NCBI GenBank assembly: GCA_963930735.1
Contig: OZ005740.1
Location: 331,729,973 to 331,793,972 of the forward strand
DNA: 64,000 nt
Reading direction: 5' to 3'
Source: Dioctria linearis
Taxonomy: Eukaryota > Arthropoda > Insecta > Diptera > Asilidae
Below are positions 13,801 through 22,793 of this stretch, piece after piece. Made by a program: the position numbers and the translations under genes. Under the pieces are notes generated by a model that had not been told where the DNA came from, did no database searches, and saw nothing but the letters and a program-made list of their open reading frames with translations. Numbering within the stretch: position 1 is the stretch's first letter; each line of letters starts with the position of its first letter.

Positions 13801-15711
13801 TCGGGAGAATATGCGGAGTTTTCAATGCCAGATGGGAAAGCGCGTAAAAGTAAGCCGTCCTGTAGTCGAAATGCTAATAAAAATAAATTGAACGATGGAC
13901 TCTTACTACTCTCACTGTTTGATGATTCCGTTAATAATTCAAACCCACAAAGAGATGAAAGTAGTACTGCATCTGGGCCATCAAGTAAGTAACCTTAATA
14001 TGCACAGATCCATTTAGGGTTAAGCGGGATAATTAGTAGGATAGAATTGGTATACCTAACTATGTATTTCTTTCTATTTTTTAGCCGTTCGAAGTAATTG
14101 TAAGCAACCGATTACATCTGCCAGCATTCTAGAGACTTTAATGGAGCCACCAAAAATTACTGCCACTACATTACCAAATGATTTTGGAGAATCATCAACT
14201 GATAGCACAATTTCTCTGCGTACATCTGAAACTTCTGTTACTAAATCATCAAAAAAGGCTGGCACCTATCAACAGAATTATTCTAAAGAAGATCCGAAGC
14301 AAACACAACATTGGAATTCTCAGGTCAGAATTTAACGCTTAGTGTATTCGGTTTTTATTGCGGTTTATTTATTATTAAATGTTTATTGTCCAAGAGTGTG
14401 TAATTTGAATTTCTGTTCGTTTTTTTTTCTTTTATGTACACGGTCAGGAAGCATGCTCTCGGTTTGATCGTTTATTACAAAATATACAGCTGTCACCGGA
14501 ATCTAGGAAGCAAATAAACTATAGACAGTGCATGCAATCAAGTATGGGTGAAAGAACTAATTCACCCAAAGTATCTGAGACAATGGGCAGATTTCCGACT
14601 GTCAGTTACAGTCCAGAAAATGGTGTAAGGTCGAAAAATTTTAGCTGTAAACAAGGCAACGATCTTAAAAGTAGAAGTGGTGGTGATTGCCTGGAATCAT
14701 TATTAAGAGAACAGGATGATTGCCCTTCCGTTTCTAATCGAGACCGTTCTGAGTGGGAGAGATCATCGGACATCTTTCCCACAAATTCTCGCCGTAAACC
14801 AGATTGGATTCGATACAAAGAAGACTTGAATCTTTGTAATGAAAATAATACATTTCGCGGAAAAACTAGAGAACCAGATTCCAAGACATTAAATTTTTGG
14901 ACAAACGTTTTCTTTTCTACTTCGCCTTCATGTGAATCGTTGACAAATGATAGTAATATTATTGCCGAAACTAGGGGTGGTAACCCAAATTGTAAATCCA
15001 CAGCTGCCGCATTAGTGCTTGGTAGAATTTTGAAAAGTAAAAATACACCAAAACCACCTGCTGCTTCTTCAGTATTCACCTCATTAAGTACTGGATCAGT
15101 TTCTGACAGTTTTTATTCGCCCGACAGCATTGGGGCAACATCTCTAAATTATCCATCTTCACCTCGTTATAATAGTAATACACGATATAAATATAGTTCA
15201 TCTAGTGGAAGGATTCCTGGTACATCTTCAAATACATTCACTGAAAATCCTCCAAATTTAAATAGAAGCGGCCATGATAAGATAAACAATTTCGATTTAC
15301 TTGAACATTATACCGAGTATAATCCTCCGAGCGCGGAGAGTTTATTGTCAAAGGTTTGTTTTTTCTACTATTTTGATTGTTGATGAGACTGCACGGTATA
15401 TTTTTAACACGATTTCTATACTCTGGATACAGGCCGTTGATCGCCTGCGCAATCCTGCTGACAACTCCGTCGAACCAACTTCTGCACAGAATTCGGTATT
15501 AGAAAAAGACGAAAATGCAAAGGTGTCGGGCGCAAAACGCAAAGAAAGGCATGTTTTTGTTTTTATTAATGTTTTTTCCTATTGTAGTCTATGTTTTATT
15601 TATAAAATGTAGTTTTCCCATTTTAGCTTAAAATTAGATTATTCCATAAATAAATTTCTTCTGTTTTTTTTTTCGTATTTCAGATCGGCCGAACGACCAA
15701 ATTCATCTTAA
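7012..15711 (+). CDS. TRIM37: TRIM37-type E3 ubiquitin-protein ligase, multi-exon gene
   Basis: Ten exons join in one frame: 7012-7420, 7490-7842, 12402-12848, 12912-13362, 13428-13544, 13604-13984, 14085-14323, 14448-15353, 15433-15548, 15684-15711, giving about 1,148 residues. Seen: RING at residues 14-53, a B-box2 with C99, H102, C110, C113, C118, C121, H128, H131, a coiled coil in exon 2, a MATH (TRAF-like) domain at about 265-410, then a Ser/Asn/Asp-rich tail. This order is the hallmark of TRIM37, and the RING, B-box, coiled-coil and MATH segments resemble vertebrate TRIM37 closely. Known for the family: a ubiquitin ligase acting at peroxisomes, on chromatin and in restricting centriolar material. 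Role in this fly is inferred. Oddities: a 4.56-kb transposon-filled intron 2, weak donors after 13544 (GTTAGA) and 15353 (GTTTGT), and a probable GC-AG last intron. The start is uncertain: 7029 is a good acceptor, so an upstream first exon may exist. A polyadenylation signal lies at 15793. Confidence 0.93.
7843..10265. other. TRIM37 intron 2, first half, mostly unassigned
   Basis: AT-rich intronic DNA. Part (8580-9180) is less AT-rich, with short ORFs on both strands, and looks like an unrecognised decayed element. A small inverted-repeat element at 9733-9943 is listed separately. Confidence 0.45.
9733..9943. mobile_element. MITE-like inverted-repeat element, 211 bp
   Basis: The ends CAGTACGTCTACATGAATAC and its near-complement (ending CGTACTG) are inverted repeats of about 24 nt, both flanked by TAT. 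The interior is full of ACTTGAAGT-like short motifs. No ORF. Confidence 0.6.
10266..11040 (+). mobile_element. Decayed Ty3/gypsy pol fragment in TRIM37 intron 2
   Basis: Reading across several frames shows the RT-RNase H junction (LLGHIVWANGI, then LQSFLGLLN), an RNase H start (AGYASPYGVVAVLSY), its end (IIHRPSKQMSHADALSRL at 10724-10777), and a following linker (NRIVLP at about 10983). It has many stops, no LTR in view and no intact frame. Confidence 0.82.
11050..11380 (-). mobile_element. LINE reverse transcriptase fragment
   Basis: On the minus strand the segment reads QSGFRKGYST, then a helix and LLLLDFASQA (the LDF.KAFD motif with its catalytic Asp region altered), and ends at GVPQGSSLA near 11070. 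It is a truncated RT palm region of a jockey/CR1-like element. Confidence 0.75.
11640..11870. repeat. Dispersed repeat with GACA tract and terminal hairpin
   Basis: It has GACAGACAGACAGAC at about 11787, followed by a short imperfect hairpin (AAGGGTTTCGTG... paired with ...GTACGGAACTCT). The layout resembles a common insect interspersed-repeat 3' end. The family is not assigned. Confidence 0.45.
11871..12401. other. End of TRIM37 intron 2
   Basis: AT-rich, with a (GAATT)4 microsatellite at about 12186-12204 and a normal TTTTTCAG acceptor at 12394-12401. Nothing else recognised. Confidence 0.5.
12402..13362 (+). CDS. TRIM37: TRIM37 exons 3-4: MATH domain and start of low-complexity tail
   Basis: Exon 12402-12848 follows a TTTTTCAG acceptor and ends in phase 0 at GTAAAA. 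A 63-nt intron separates it from exon 12912-13362. Together they encode the MATH (meprin and TRAF homology) domain, with the family-typical stretch running from the glycine-rich loop through the YNRFF segment near the end of exon 3. MATH binds substrate or partner peptides in TRIM37 (known for the family). After it, exon 4 gives a short coiled coil, an Ala run encoded by GCA repeats at 13040-13062, and an Asn/Ser-rich stretch. It ends after one base of a codon at 13362 (GTAATA donor); reading through would stop within five codons. Confidence 0.93.
13428..14323 (+). CDS. TRIM37: TRIM37 exons 5-7: acidic, Ser-rich linker
   Basis: Exons 13428-13544, 13604-13984 and 14085-14323 keep frame with their neighbours (phases 1, 1, 1, 0). 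The protein has no recognised domain: it is rich in Asp, Ser, Asn and Thr, with an acidic cluster encoded at about 13681-13710. The donor after 13544 reads GTTAGA and is poor; it is preferred because it is the only local choice that restores the frame before an in-frame stop at 13548 and because the acceptor at 13603 is good. The introns are 59-100 nt, typical for flies. Confidence 0.82.
14448..15711 (+). CDS. TRIM37: TRIM37 exons 8-10: C-terminal tail and stop
   Basis: Exon 14448-15353 (906 nt) encodes a Ser/Asn-rich, probably disordered tail. Exon 15433-15548 continues in frame. The last exon begins at 15684 after TATTTCAG. Two exits fit: a GC-AG intron (exon end 15548, GCATGT donor) gives nine more codons and a stop at 15709-15711; a GT donor at 15553 (GTTTTT) gives a different 14-residue end and a stop at 15726-15728. 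The GC donor matches the splice consensus better, so I prefer it. A short 3' UTR follows, with AATAAA at 15793-15798. Confidence 0.75.
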
Positions 15712-15792
15712 GCCGAGCAAGCAAGTAAATTGAAGTCTTCATAGTTTTCATTCTTCTACTCAGCTGCCATTTTATAAATTATATTTCTCAAA

Positions 15793-15798
15793 AATAAA
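15793..15798 (+). terminator. Polyadenylation signal of the TRIM37 gene
   Basis: AATAAA lies about 80 nt after the predicted stop codon, which suits a short 3' UTR. Its use is inferred. Confidence 0.55.
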
Positions 15799-15799
15799 A

Positions 15800-16990
15800 T
15801 TAGTCCAGACATTTTCATTACATTTAGACTTTTCTTATATAAAATACACATATTGTGATATTCCTGAATTTATAAAAAAAATTTTAAGTCATATGCATAA
15901 TACGAGTAAAAAAGGCATTCATGGAATCTTGTGTGTGTTATAAATTAGAAGGACCCATTTAACCATGTTAACAATTAGAACGGGAAAAAACATCCTGAGC
16001 GAGGTAATTTATGTCACAATAGCTTAATACTGTACTCAACTGATATACCAATACAATATACATATATAATAATATATTAATTACGTCTTTATTCACTCAC
16101 CTGAACTAGTTCAACTTTGTTTTCTTGCTTGTAAAGATGTCCTTGGAACTGGAAGTTTAATTGTTATTTTTCATGAAATTTTTAAAAAAATTCAAAAATA
16201 TAAGAATAGAGGCAATATCTAAATACTATACAGGATGCATGAAATTGAAATCTCGTTTTGTTCGCAAGAGCTGAATGAAAACTAGGTACAAGTCTTGTTA
16301 TTTTGTGTGTAAATGAAATTGTACCAGCCCAGATGAGCGACTATTCCCACTGGAAAAAGCGATCTAAGAAACCTCATGAAGCTCTTCCCTGGAAGCTCGC
16401 AGCGCTTCTTTTCCCTATGCCAGTCGATTACTTTTTAACATCGGCATGTATGCAGAGGTAAGCGCTTCAATGCTGTTGTTAAGAAGCGCTTAAGAGGCAT
16501 TGCTAAAAGATTGATGAAGTTTTTTGAAGGTGGCTTCAAGATCTTTAATGAGCTTTTTGAATAATCGTCGCAGTGCTTCTTCCTTTCTTAACCTCATAAG
16601 AGGACAGCATTTGTAAGGTCACAGTATACATCCAGCGGACCAGCTTAGAACAAACTACTGAAAAATGAATTTTAGAATTTTAATTACAAAAAAAAAAAAC
16701 TCAAAATTTCTCCCATAAGAGAACTGTTAAGTACGATACGGAAGTAAATGGGCGAACCGAACAGTAGCTATGTTGCACAATGGGAGAAGTATTAGTTTTA
16801 TGTAAGTACACATCTTGGCAAAAATACTGCAAATGTATTGTTCAATTACTAAACAGCTGTTTGATTGTTAAGTGGTGCTCTTTCATAGAGATGCCATAGG
16901 CTGTAATAATGTGGATGTCGCCTGCTGACCGGCCCGCTGCTCTCTTTTTTCGACTTTGTTCATGGCTTGCATATTCCGGGGGGTTTCGAC
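15800..16990. other. Gene-free stretch downstream of TRIM37
   Basis: AT-rich 3' flank. At 16340-16600 it has repeated GAAGCGCTT-like motifs in both orientations, suggestive of a decayed foldback element. No coding signal. Confidence 0.4.
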
Positions 16991-17486
16991 CACTGACTTA
17001 TAACAATGGACGAGCGATTTGCTATTTCATGTGGCACAAATATTTGTATATCACCGTTAGAGTACCCTTTAAAGCTTTACTACATAAAAAACATCTAAAA
17101 CTCAACCAATCAGATGAAATTTTACACCCGAAAATCGAATTAAATTAAAAAAATATATTTTCTTGTGCCCAATTGATATTTTAATGGCTTATAAGGAATT
17201 AAACTCATTCCGACTTTAATTTTCAAAAGTTATTCTTAACTGAATCCTGTGTATGGGCAAGAGAGACGGAGCATGGTAAACACTATCTTTACCTTATTCT
17301 TTCTGCCGTGATTGCATTTGCAGCCAACATAAAAACATCAAATGGCATAAGAAAACCTTTAGTAAGAAATATTTTGTGTTGGTAGCTCCAACTCTGCCAT
17401 AGGTAGTAGGAGAAAACTGTAAAACTTGTGCCATTCCTTCCTATAGGAAAACGGCAATATGCTCAGTCCATTGTTATAAGTTAGTG
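16991..17486. mobile_element. hAT-like MITE, copy 1 (about 496 bp)
   Basis: The ends are CACTGACTTATAACAATGGA and its near-complement TCCATTGTTATAAGTTAGTG. The flanks GTTTCGAC (16983-16990) and GTTACGAC (17487-17494) form an 8-bp target duplication with one mismatch. A second copy in the same orientation lies at 52597-53101. No transposase; non-autonomous. Confidence 0.8.
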
Positions 17487-17692
17487 GTTACGACCAAGGA
17501 GAATGGTGTAGAGCATACCTAAATACCACAATAATAAAGGCATATGCACTTGAGGTACAAATAAAAATAAACGAAACAAACATAACAAGCAAAGGTAAAT
17601 AACAACAAAGAAAAAGAAATATGATCGGAATAGCCATGCGCCATTCTACGATCCATTCACGAATTTACGCTAAGTGAAAGAAAGTTGTAAAT

Positions 17693-17843
17693 ATGCAATA
17701 TGATCACCACTGGTCACCGTTGCACCGTGATGATGCATATAATGCATTACTCAGTGAACTTAAAAAAGTAATTTGCTCAATGACGCAATCGATATCTGTG
17801 TCATCTCTACTTAGCATTTGTTCAATAAGAAAAAGATTGCAAA
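17693..17843 (+). CDS. Unrecognised candidate coding exon (about 50 residues) with strong splice donor
   Basis: An ATG opens 50 codons with ordinary amino-acid composition and a predicted helix (LLSELKKVI), ending exactly at AAA|GTAAGT in phase 1. I do not recognise the protein. The next exon is not visible; LTR-like sequence starts 30 nt downstream. It may be the first coding exon of a gene with a long intron, a leftover of a mobile element, or chance. Confidence 0.28.
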
Positions 17844-17871
17844 GTAAGTATCTAAGCAATGTTATGCTTGT

Positions 17872-18260
17872 TGTAGGGGTTAATGTATGTATATGCATTT
17901 ATCGATAATATATATTTTTGATCGATATTGCTAATATTGGCAAGGTAAGCAATTTTGTAATATAGAATAGTTCTCATGAGAAACAATATTTTGTATTAAG
18001 GTTTTAGCGATGTAAGCAATTTTCAAAAGTATAAATTAAGTGCAATATGAAATAAAGATTCAGAGTTTTACTTGCAACTCTCGGTGTTTAATTCAATTGC
18101 CAGATATTGAGCTCTTTAGCTCTAACATGGCTGATATCAAAGGTAATGAGCTTTTCAGCTCTCATTGAAGATATCCATATTCAAACACCAGATATTGAGC
18201 CTTTGTCTCTAACTTGGTGCTCTTTTAAAAGATTGAGCTCTTTAGCTCTGATATTGAAAG
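17872..18260 (+). mobile_element. LTR-like fragment with repeated GAGCTCTTTAGCTCT motif
   Basis: It starts near TGTAGGGG and holds AATAAAG at 18050 followed by a CTCTCGGTGT stretch, an LTR-like U3-R-U5 look. Then at 18100-18260 the self-complementary motif GAGCTCTTTAGCTCT recurs in slightly different forms. No gag or pol follows. Assignment as an LTR remnant is inferred. Confidence 0.3.
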
Positions 18261-20759
18261 TCATTTAATTAACAGATCGAATTGAAGAAGGCAAGCGGAA
18301 TCTAGGAAAGGAAGCAACTTATTTACAACGGCATGGGAAGTGGAACATATTGTTTTTAGATGTTTTTTTCTTGCAGAAATAGTTTTGCTTGTTATTTTGT
18401 CCCTCTTCCTCTAGTACAAGTTTGTGCATGCTGTAAGTTCTCTTTCTTCCATTTTTGATTTACATAGGAACCTTTGTATTAAAATATGACTAGCGTGTTA
18501 GTTAAAAATGTCGAAAGAGAAAATATAGTCACATTATAGAAGCATCCTACTCATTTGACAGAGTTGTATGAATATACTGTGGCTCGTCCATAATATTTCT
18601 AAAAACAGGTACCTAGTTAAAATTATTTGGAGATATTAAAAATATAAAAATAATATGTATAATGTATACAATAAAAAAAATACATTGAAAATACGGCCAC
18701 GAGAAGAAATCCAATTCATTCGTACTTACAGCAAAGACGTACAAAACTACGTTAGCTACAAAAATCCAGTCAATAAATTTATCAAATCTCAGAGCTCTGA
18801 CAATAAATATTCTTAGCGCGCTAAGAACGGCCCAGACGGATAAATTCAAGCTAATTTTTTGGAGACTTACTGGTGGTGCCATCTCTAATCAAATCCCAAA
18901 AGCCAAATTTAGCGCGTCGACCTTAGTACTGCTCTTTCTAAAATTCAGAATGAGTTTTCGCCAGAAGCTCTAAGCGCGCTAAATTTTCATACAAAATTTA
19001 GCTTAGCGTGGATCTTAGTACTAGGCTTTAAGAATAAATGATTGCTTATTGCTCACCTACGCGTCTATGTTCATAAAAATTGTTAGTAGCCCAAGCACCC
19101 ATTGGCATCCTCCAATAACAATTGTAAGGAAAAACTTTCCAGTAAATTTGTAAGAAAAAAGGTCGAGACATCGTTGATTTTATATTGGAGCGCGGCGAGG
19201 CATTATTTATCGACTGAGCGTGAACAAACTGTTCAAAATGGCACAAGTGGATCCATCTAGCATTAAAACAAGGAAGCATTCTCGCAATAAGTAGATAGTC
19301 ATATACACAAGGCTTCTAACTTTTTTTTGTTTTATATATTATTACGTGCAACAGAAAGAGACAACTGGTGACATCTACTGGCAATGGAGAGTAAACAACT
19401 TCAGGTTCGGAGAATCGATGATGGAATCTTCGGGATGGTTCAGGAATAGAATGAATAGAACAGTCAAGACTATTCTGGAATAGAACACTCCAGAATAATC
19501 TGGAGAGTTAGACGTTGCAGTGTTATCAAGCGAAAGTAATAAACAGGCGGAAGTGTTGTAATTGGATTGCGATAATTGAAAGTACAGTCAAGGTGAAACA
19601 GTAAATTAATTACGGATATTAACCTACATACCCATATGCGGAATTGATTTTGATGGAATCCTTAAAAATTATTGAAAATTTAGAGGTTAGTGGTCAGGCA
19701 TAACGTGCTAAAATGAACAGATCATTATGAATATCTATGGCAATAGAGTAAGTTCTTGACAATATCTCAACTGTTGAGATTGAGGCTCCAATACTGGAGG
19801 TCATGTCATGCAAGGATATGAGACAAAAAGCAAAATAATTACAAATTTTTTATTATTTTAAATTAAATACTCTGATAATATTTACCTATATATTAAACGC
19901 AATAATAAGATAATAATTTCCTATATTTTGAATGAGATAGTTAGATAACCTTTTTATTACATCTCAAATAAGATAAGTACATAACTTTTTCCTAGATTCT
20001 AATTGAGATATGTAGATGACATTATTCTTACACCTCAAAAGAGAGATCACGGCTATTCAATGACCTATTTCTCGGGTTAAATGAAAGACCAGGATTATTC
20101 GATGAAAATTTAAGTCCAAATTGAAATATGAAATTTACGTTATTCAGATCAATTTTAAATCTTTATTTGTATATTATAGTCTAAACTATTATTCATATTT
20201 CATAAGAATTGTTCTCAAAGCTTAACCCCAGGGGACCACAGTACAACTTTTGCTTTCCTTGCTATTCTTGTCATTTCAGCAGTACCTTAAGGATGAGCCT
20301 CCAGAAGGCCTTCTAGAGAAGAAAACTTCACCAGGTGACATGTAACTACCCACATAAAAGTTCCGTAAGCATGTGGTTATTCCTTCGGGTTTCCTTCGAG
20401 ATCGTTCATTCAAGTTAGGGCGAGAGTGATAATCATTGTATTAAGAAGTTTTTGTTCACGCAGTAAGCGTAAATTTGGGCTAGTAAAGTACTATCAATAG
20501 CGATTTAATTGATAGCATAAATGTAGGCTTAAAGCAACACTTTTACTTTAGCTTTATATGTCATAGAGGCATCTATTTTGAGATGTTCCAAGATTTCTTA
20601 CGAATTTTCTCAAGTAACCCTAATCCTATATAGGCTGAAAATTCCGCACATACTGATATTGCTGTATACTTAGCATAATAGCGTATTTGAAATGATTGGA
20701 ATTGTAATATTGATTAATTACACGTGACATTTTATAACGTAATGATTAGTTAAACGTTT
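18261..20759. other. Gene-free stretch with repeat debris
   Basis: At 19060-19260 are pieces of the foldback family of 34881-36168 (GGTCGAGACATCGTTG with TTTATATTGGAGCG). At 19340-19660 there may be an LTR-retroelement leader. At 19900-20100 an imperfect repeat of about 50-60 bp carries GAGATA motifs. No gene found. Confidence 0.4.
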
Positions 20760-21190
20760 TCTTTCTTCCTTCACTCTCCTGGAGTCCTCTATGAACAAAG
20801 GTTGAAAAGGTCCGCTCCTCTACTCTATATTCAGATCCACAGGGACACTGGAAAAAACTTGCCGCCCTCAGTGTCGATTGGGTGGATGGGGCAAGGCAGC
20901 GGAAGGCAGAACATCTGCGCCTTCAAGTAAGTATGTGGTAAGTTGCGTAAAGGTCCCTTCAGGACCGGATGTGTGCGGCGGTCTTTGTCTTGTCAGGCAC
21001 GATTTTTTTTGTATATGGCAGATGGCACAGCGGCAGGTGTTCGTGGAACCTCCCCATGCTCTCCCCAATAGCCGAGGCGAGCTAGCGTGCCCCCCTACAG
21101 TCACGCTGTCCACCGAGTGATCTGTCAGCTCGTGCTGACAGTCTGGACTTCACGTCCAAATCTAGTCTCTCCATATTTCCATAACATACA
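20760..21190 (+). repeat. GC-rich repeat, copy 1 (inverted relative to 26055-26490)
   Basis: About 430 bp, much richer in GC than its surroundings. The opposite strand of 26055-26490 matches along its length, including GCCGAGGCGAGCTAGCGTGC at 21071 and CTGGACTTCACGTCCAA at 21143. It has short open frames in both strands in both copies, but I recognise no protein. The family is unknown. Confidence 0.75.
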
Positions 21191-22184
21191 AGCATACTTA
21201 GAATATGAACTTACCGTATGTGTTATCCTAGTAAAGGAGCACTTGAAAGAATTAAAATAAGATTTGGTGATTAACTATTTTCGTCGACTACGAACACATG
21301 TAGATGAACTAACCGCGTGTGATCTTCTCGAAGAAGCACTTGAAAGCAGTAAACGGGTAGCTGTGCAGCTTATGTTCGTACTTAGTTTCGTGGTATAAAA
21401 GAGATCGTAAATCGTAACTTATGGATTGCCGGTATGAACCCCAGTGCATGGACGTTATTGCCTGTATTCTATCTTGAACAAGTCAACGTGTATCCCAAGC
21501 GTCGCCGAATCAAAACAGTTGGATAAGTCTAATTACCTTCTAACGCATCGCATAGACTATTCTAACTGCAAGGATAGTATCGGCCCCAACGGGAGGTTTC
21601 TTCCTCGATTTCGTCATGGCAGTACTGAAACCGTGAAATTTTAAAGGGGGGACATTTTTTATAATGCAAATTGCTATGTAAAATAAACAAATTTTTGGCG
21701 CCCCCTTGTCTTCAGATAATATTCATTGGCGTTGACTATGATAATTTAAGTGAGTAGTCAAGCAGAATTTGCAAATAAGTGACCAGCCCTCTTGTCATTT
21801 TCCCCCCCGCCCAGAAGCTTTGACCTTAGAATATAGAGACTCTCTATATTCTAAGGCTTTGACTATCATATGAATTGCCTACTTACGTACACTGTATTCG
21901 CACGAAACCCCGCTTCCTTATTAGTTATTTATTCAATGAGCTGAGCAAATAAACGAATTGGGACAGGTTAGCTTCGTCTAACTATTATAATAGCTGAGCT
22001 TGTTGTGTTACGTCACTAGCTGTAATAATAAGACGAAGACGAACAGGCCCGTGTGCTAAATAAATTGCTTTAAAAAACCTTCTTCATTTCACCAGAAACT
22101 TTTTAAATTGTTGCTTTCCTTAACGACAACTTGAATACCAAATACCGAATACCGAAACTTTCTTATTTTTTTTTTTTTTTAATT
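21191..22184. other. Gene-free stretch between GC-rich repeat and phosphatase upstream region
   Basis: Unassigned DNA, moderately less AT-rich at 21400-21660. The 31-bp palindromic insertion at 21825-21855 is listed separately. Confidence 0.4.
21825..21855. mobile_element. Minimal 31-bp MITE: two terminal repeats head to head with 8-bp target duplication
   Basis: The sequence is a perfect palindrome of 15-nt arms (CTTAGAATATAGAGA) around one central base. It is flanked on both sides by GCTTTGAC (21817-21824 and 21856-21863), a perfect 8-bp direct repeat. The same terminal sequence bounds the 727-bp element at 39130-39856. Confidence 0.85.
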
Positions 22185-22430
22185 TGCAGCCTTTAGCTTT
22201 TCTCCGCTGGGGGTTGCAAAAACAAAAAACGTGGGTGGGGTGTATTGGGAAAGGTTTCGGAAACGGTTTCGGTAAGGGGCGCGCGGGTGAAAATCTATTG
22301 GCTACAGTTGGCGTGGCGAGCTTTATTGCTTTTCTACGCCCCGCCGGAGGGCGGGCCAAAACCTCTGGGTGGGGAACGTAATTCAGTTTAGTTCGTTTAG
22401 GTCAGTTTAGGTCAGTTTCATGTGTGGAAT
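22185..22430. promoter_or_regulatory. GC-rich segment upstream of the phosphatase gene
   Basis: This is a sharp GC-rich island in AT-rich surroundings, 400-600 bp upstream of the phosphatase start codon, ending in the near-repeat GTTTAGGTCAGTTTAGGTCA (22398-22417). It could be promoter-proximal DNA or another repeat. The promoter role is inferred from position only. Confidence 0.25.
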
Positions 22431-22793
22431 GTGGAACTTGAGCTTAAGCCGATTCTCAGTACCTTGATGTAGTAGAGCCGCTACAGTTTTTCAAGCTGTT
22501 TTTAAGTTCTTTGATGTAGTAGAATGCTTTTTAAAACTTTTAAATGTCAAAAGTTCTGTATGGCAGATTTTATACTGGCAGCCGAAGGCCAACAACTTGC
22601 AGCTCTATAGAAACAGCAGTTGCCTTGCCTGTCAAAACATCGCATTTTAAGCAATGAACACAAAAATTTTGTGATTGCCGTTTTTTTTACTTTTTTTTTG
22701 TTTACCGTGTACCTTTTTTAATCCTACAATAAAAGACATTTTAAGCAGTATTTTCATAAGTTTTTAAAATAAGTTCGAATTCCAAGGTAAATT

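Noticed and set aside
14606..15079. 157-codon minus-strand frame
   Set aside because: Antisense shadow of TRIM37 exon 8, which joins in frame with its neighbours.
18613..18882. 89-codon minus-strand hydrophobic frame, possible membrane protein
   Set aside because: Hydrophobicity comes from AT-rich codons; no start context, no relatives recognised and repeats nearby.
20868..21120. Facing 80-codon frames on both strands
   Set aside because: They arise from a GC-rich repeat with few stops; the inverted copy at 26055 does not keep the same full frames.
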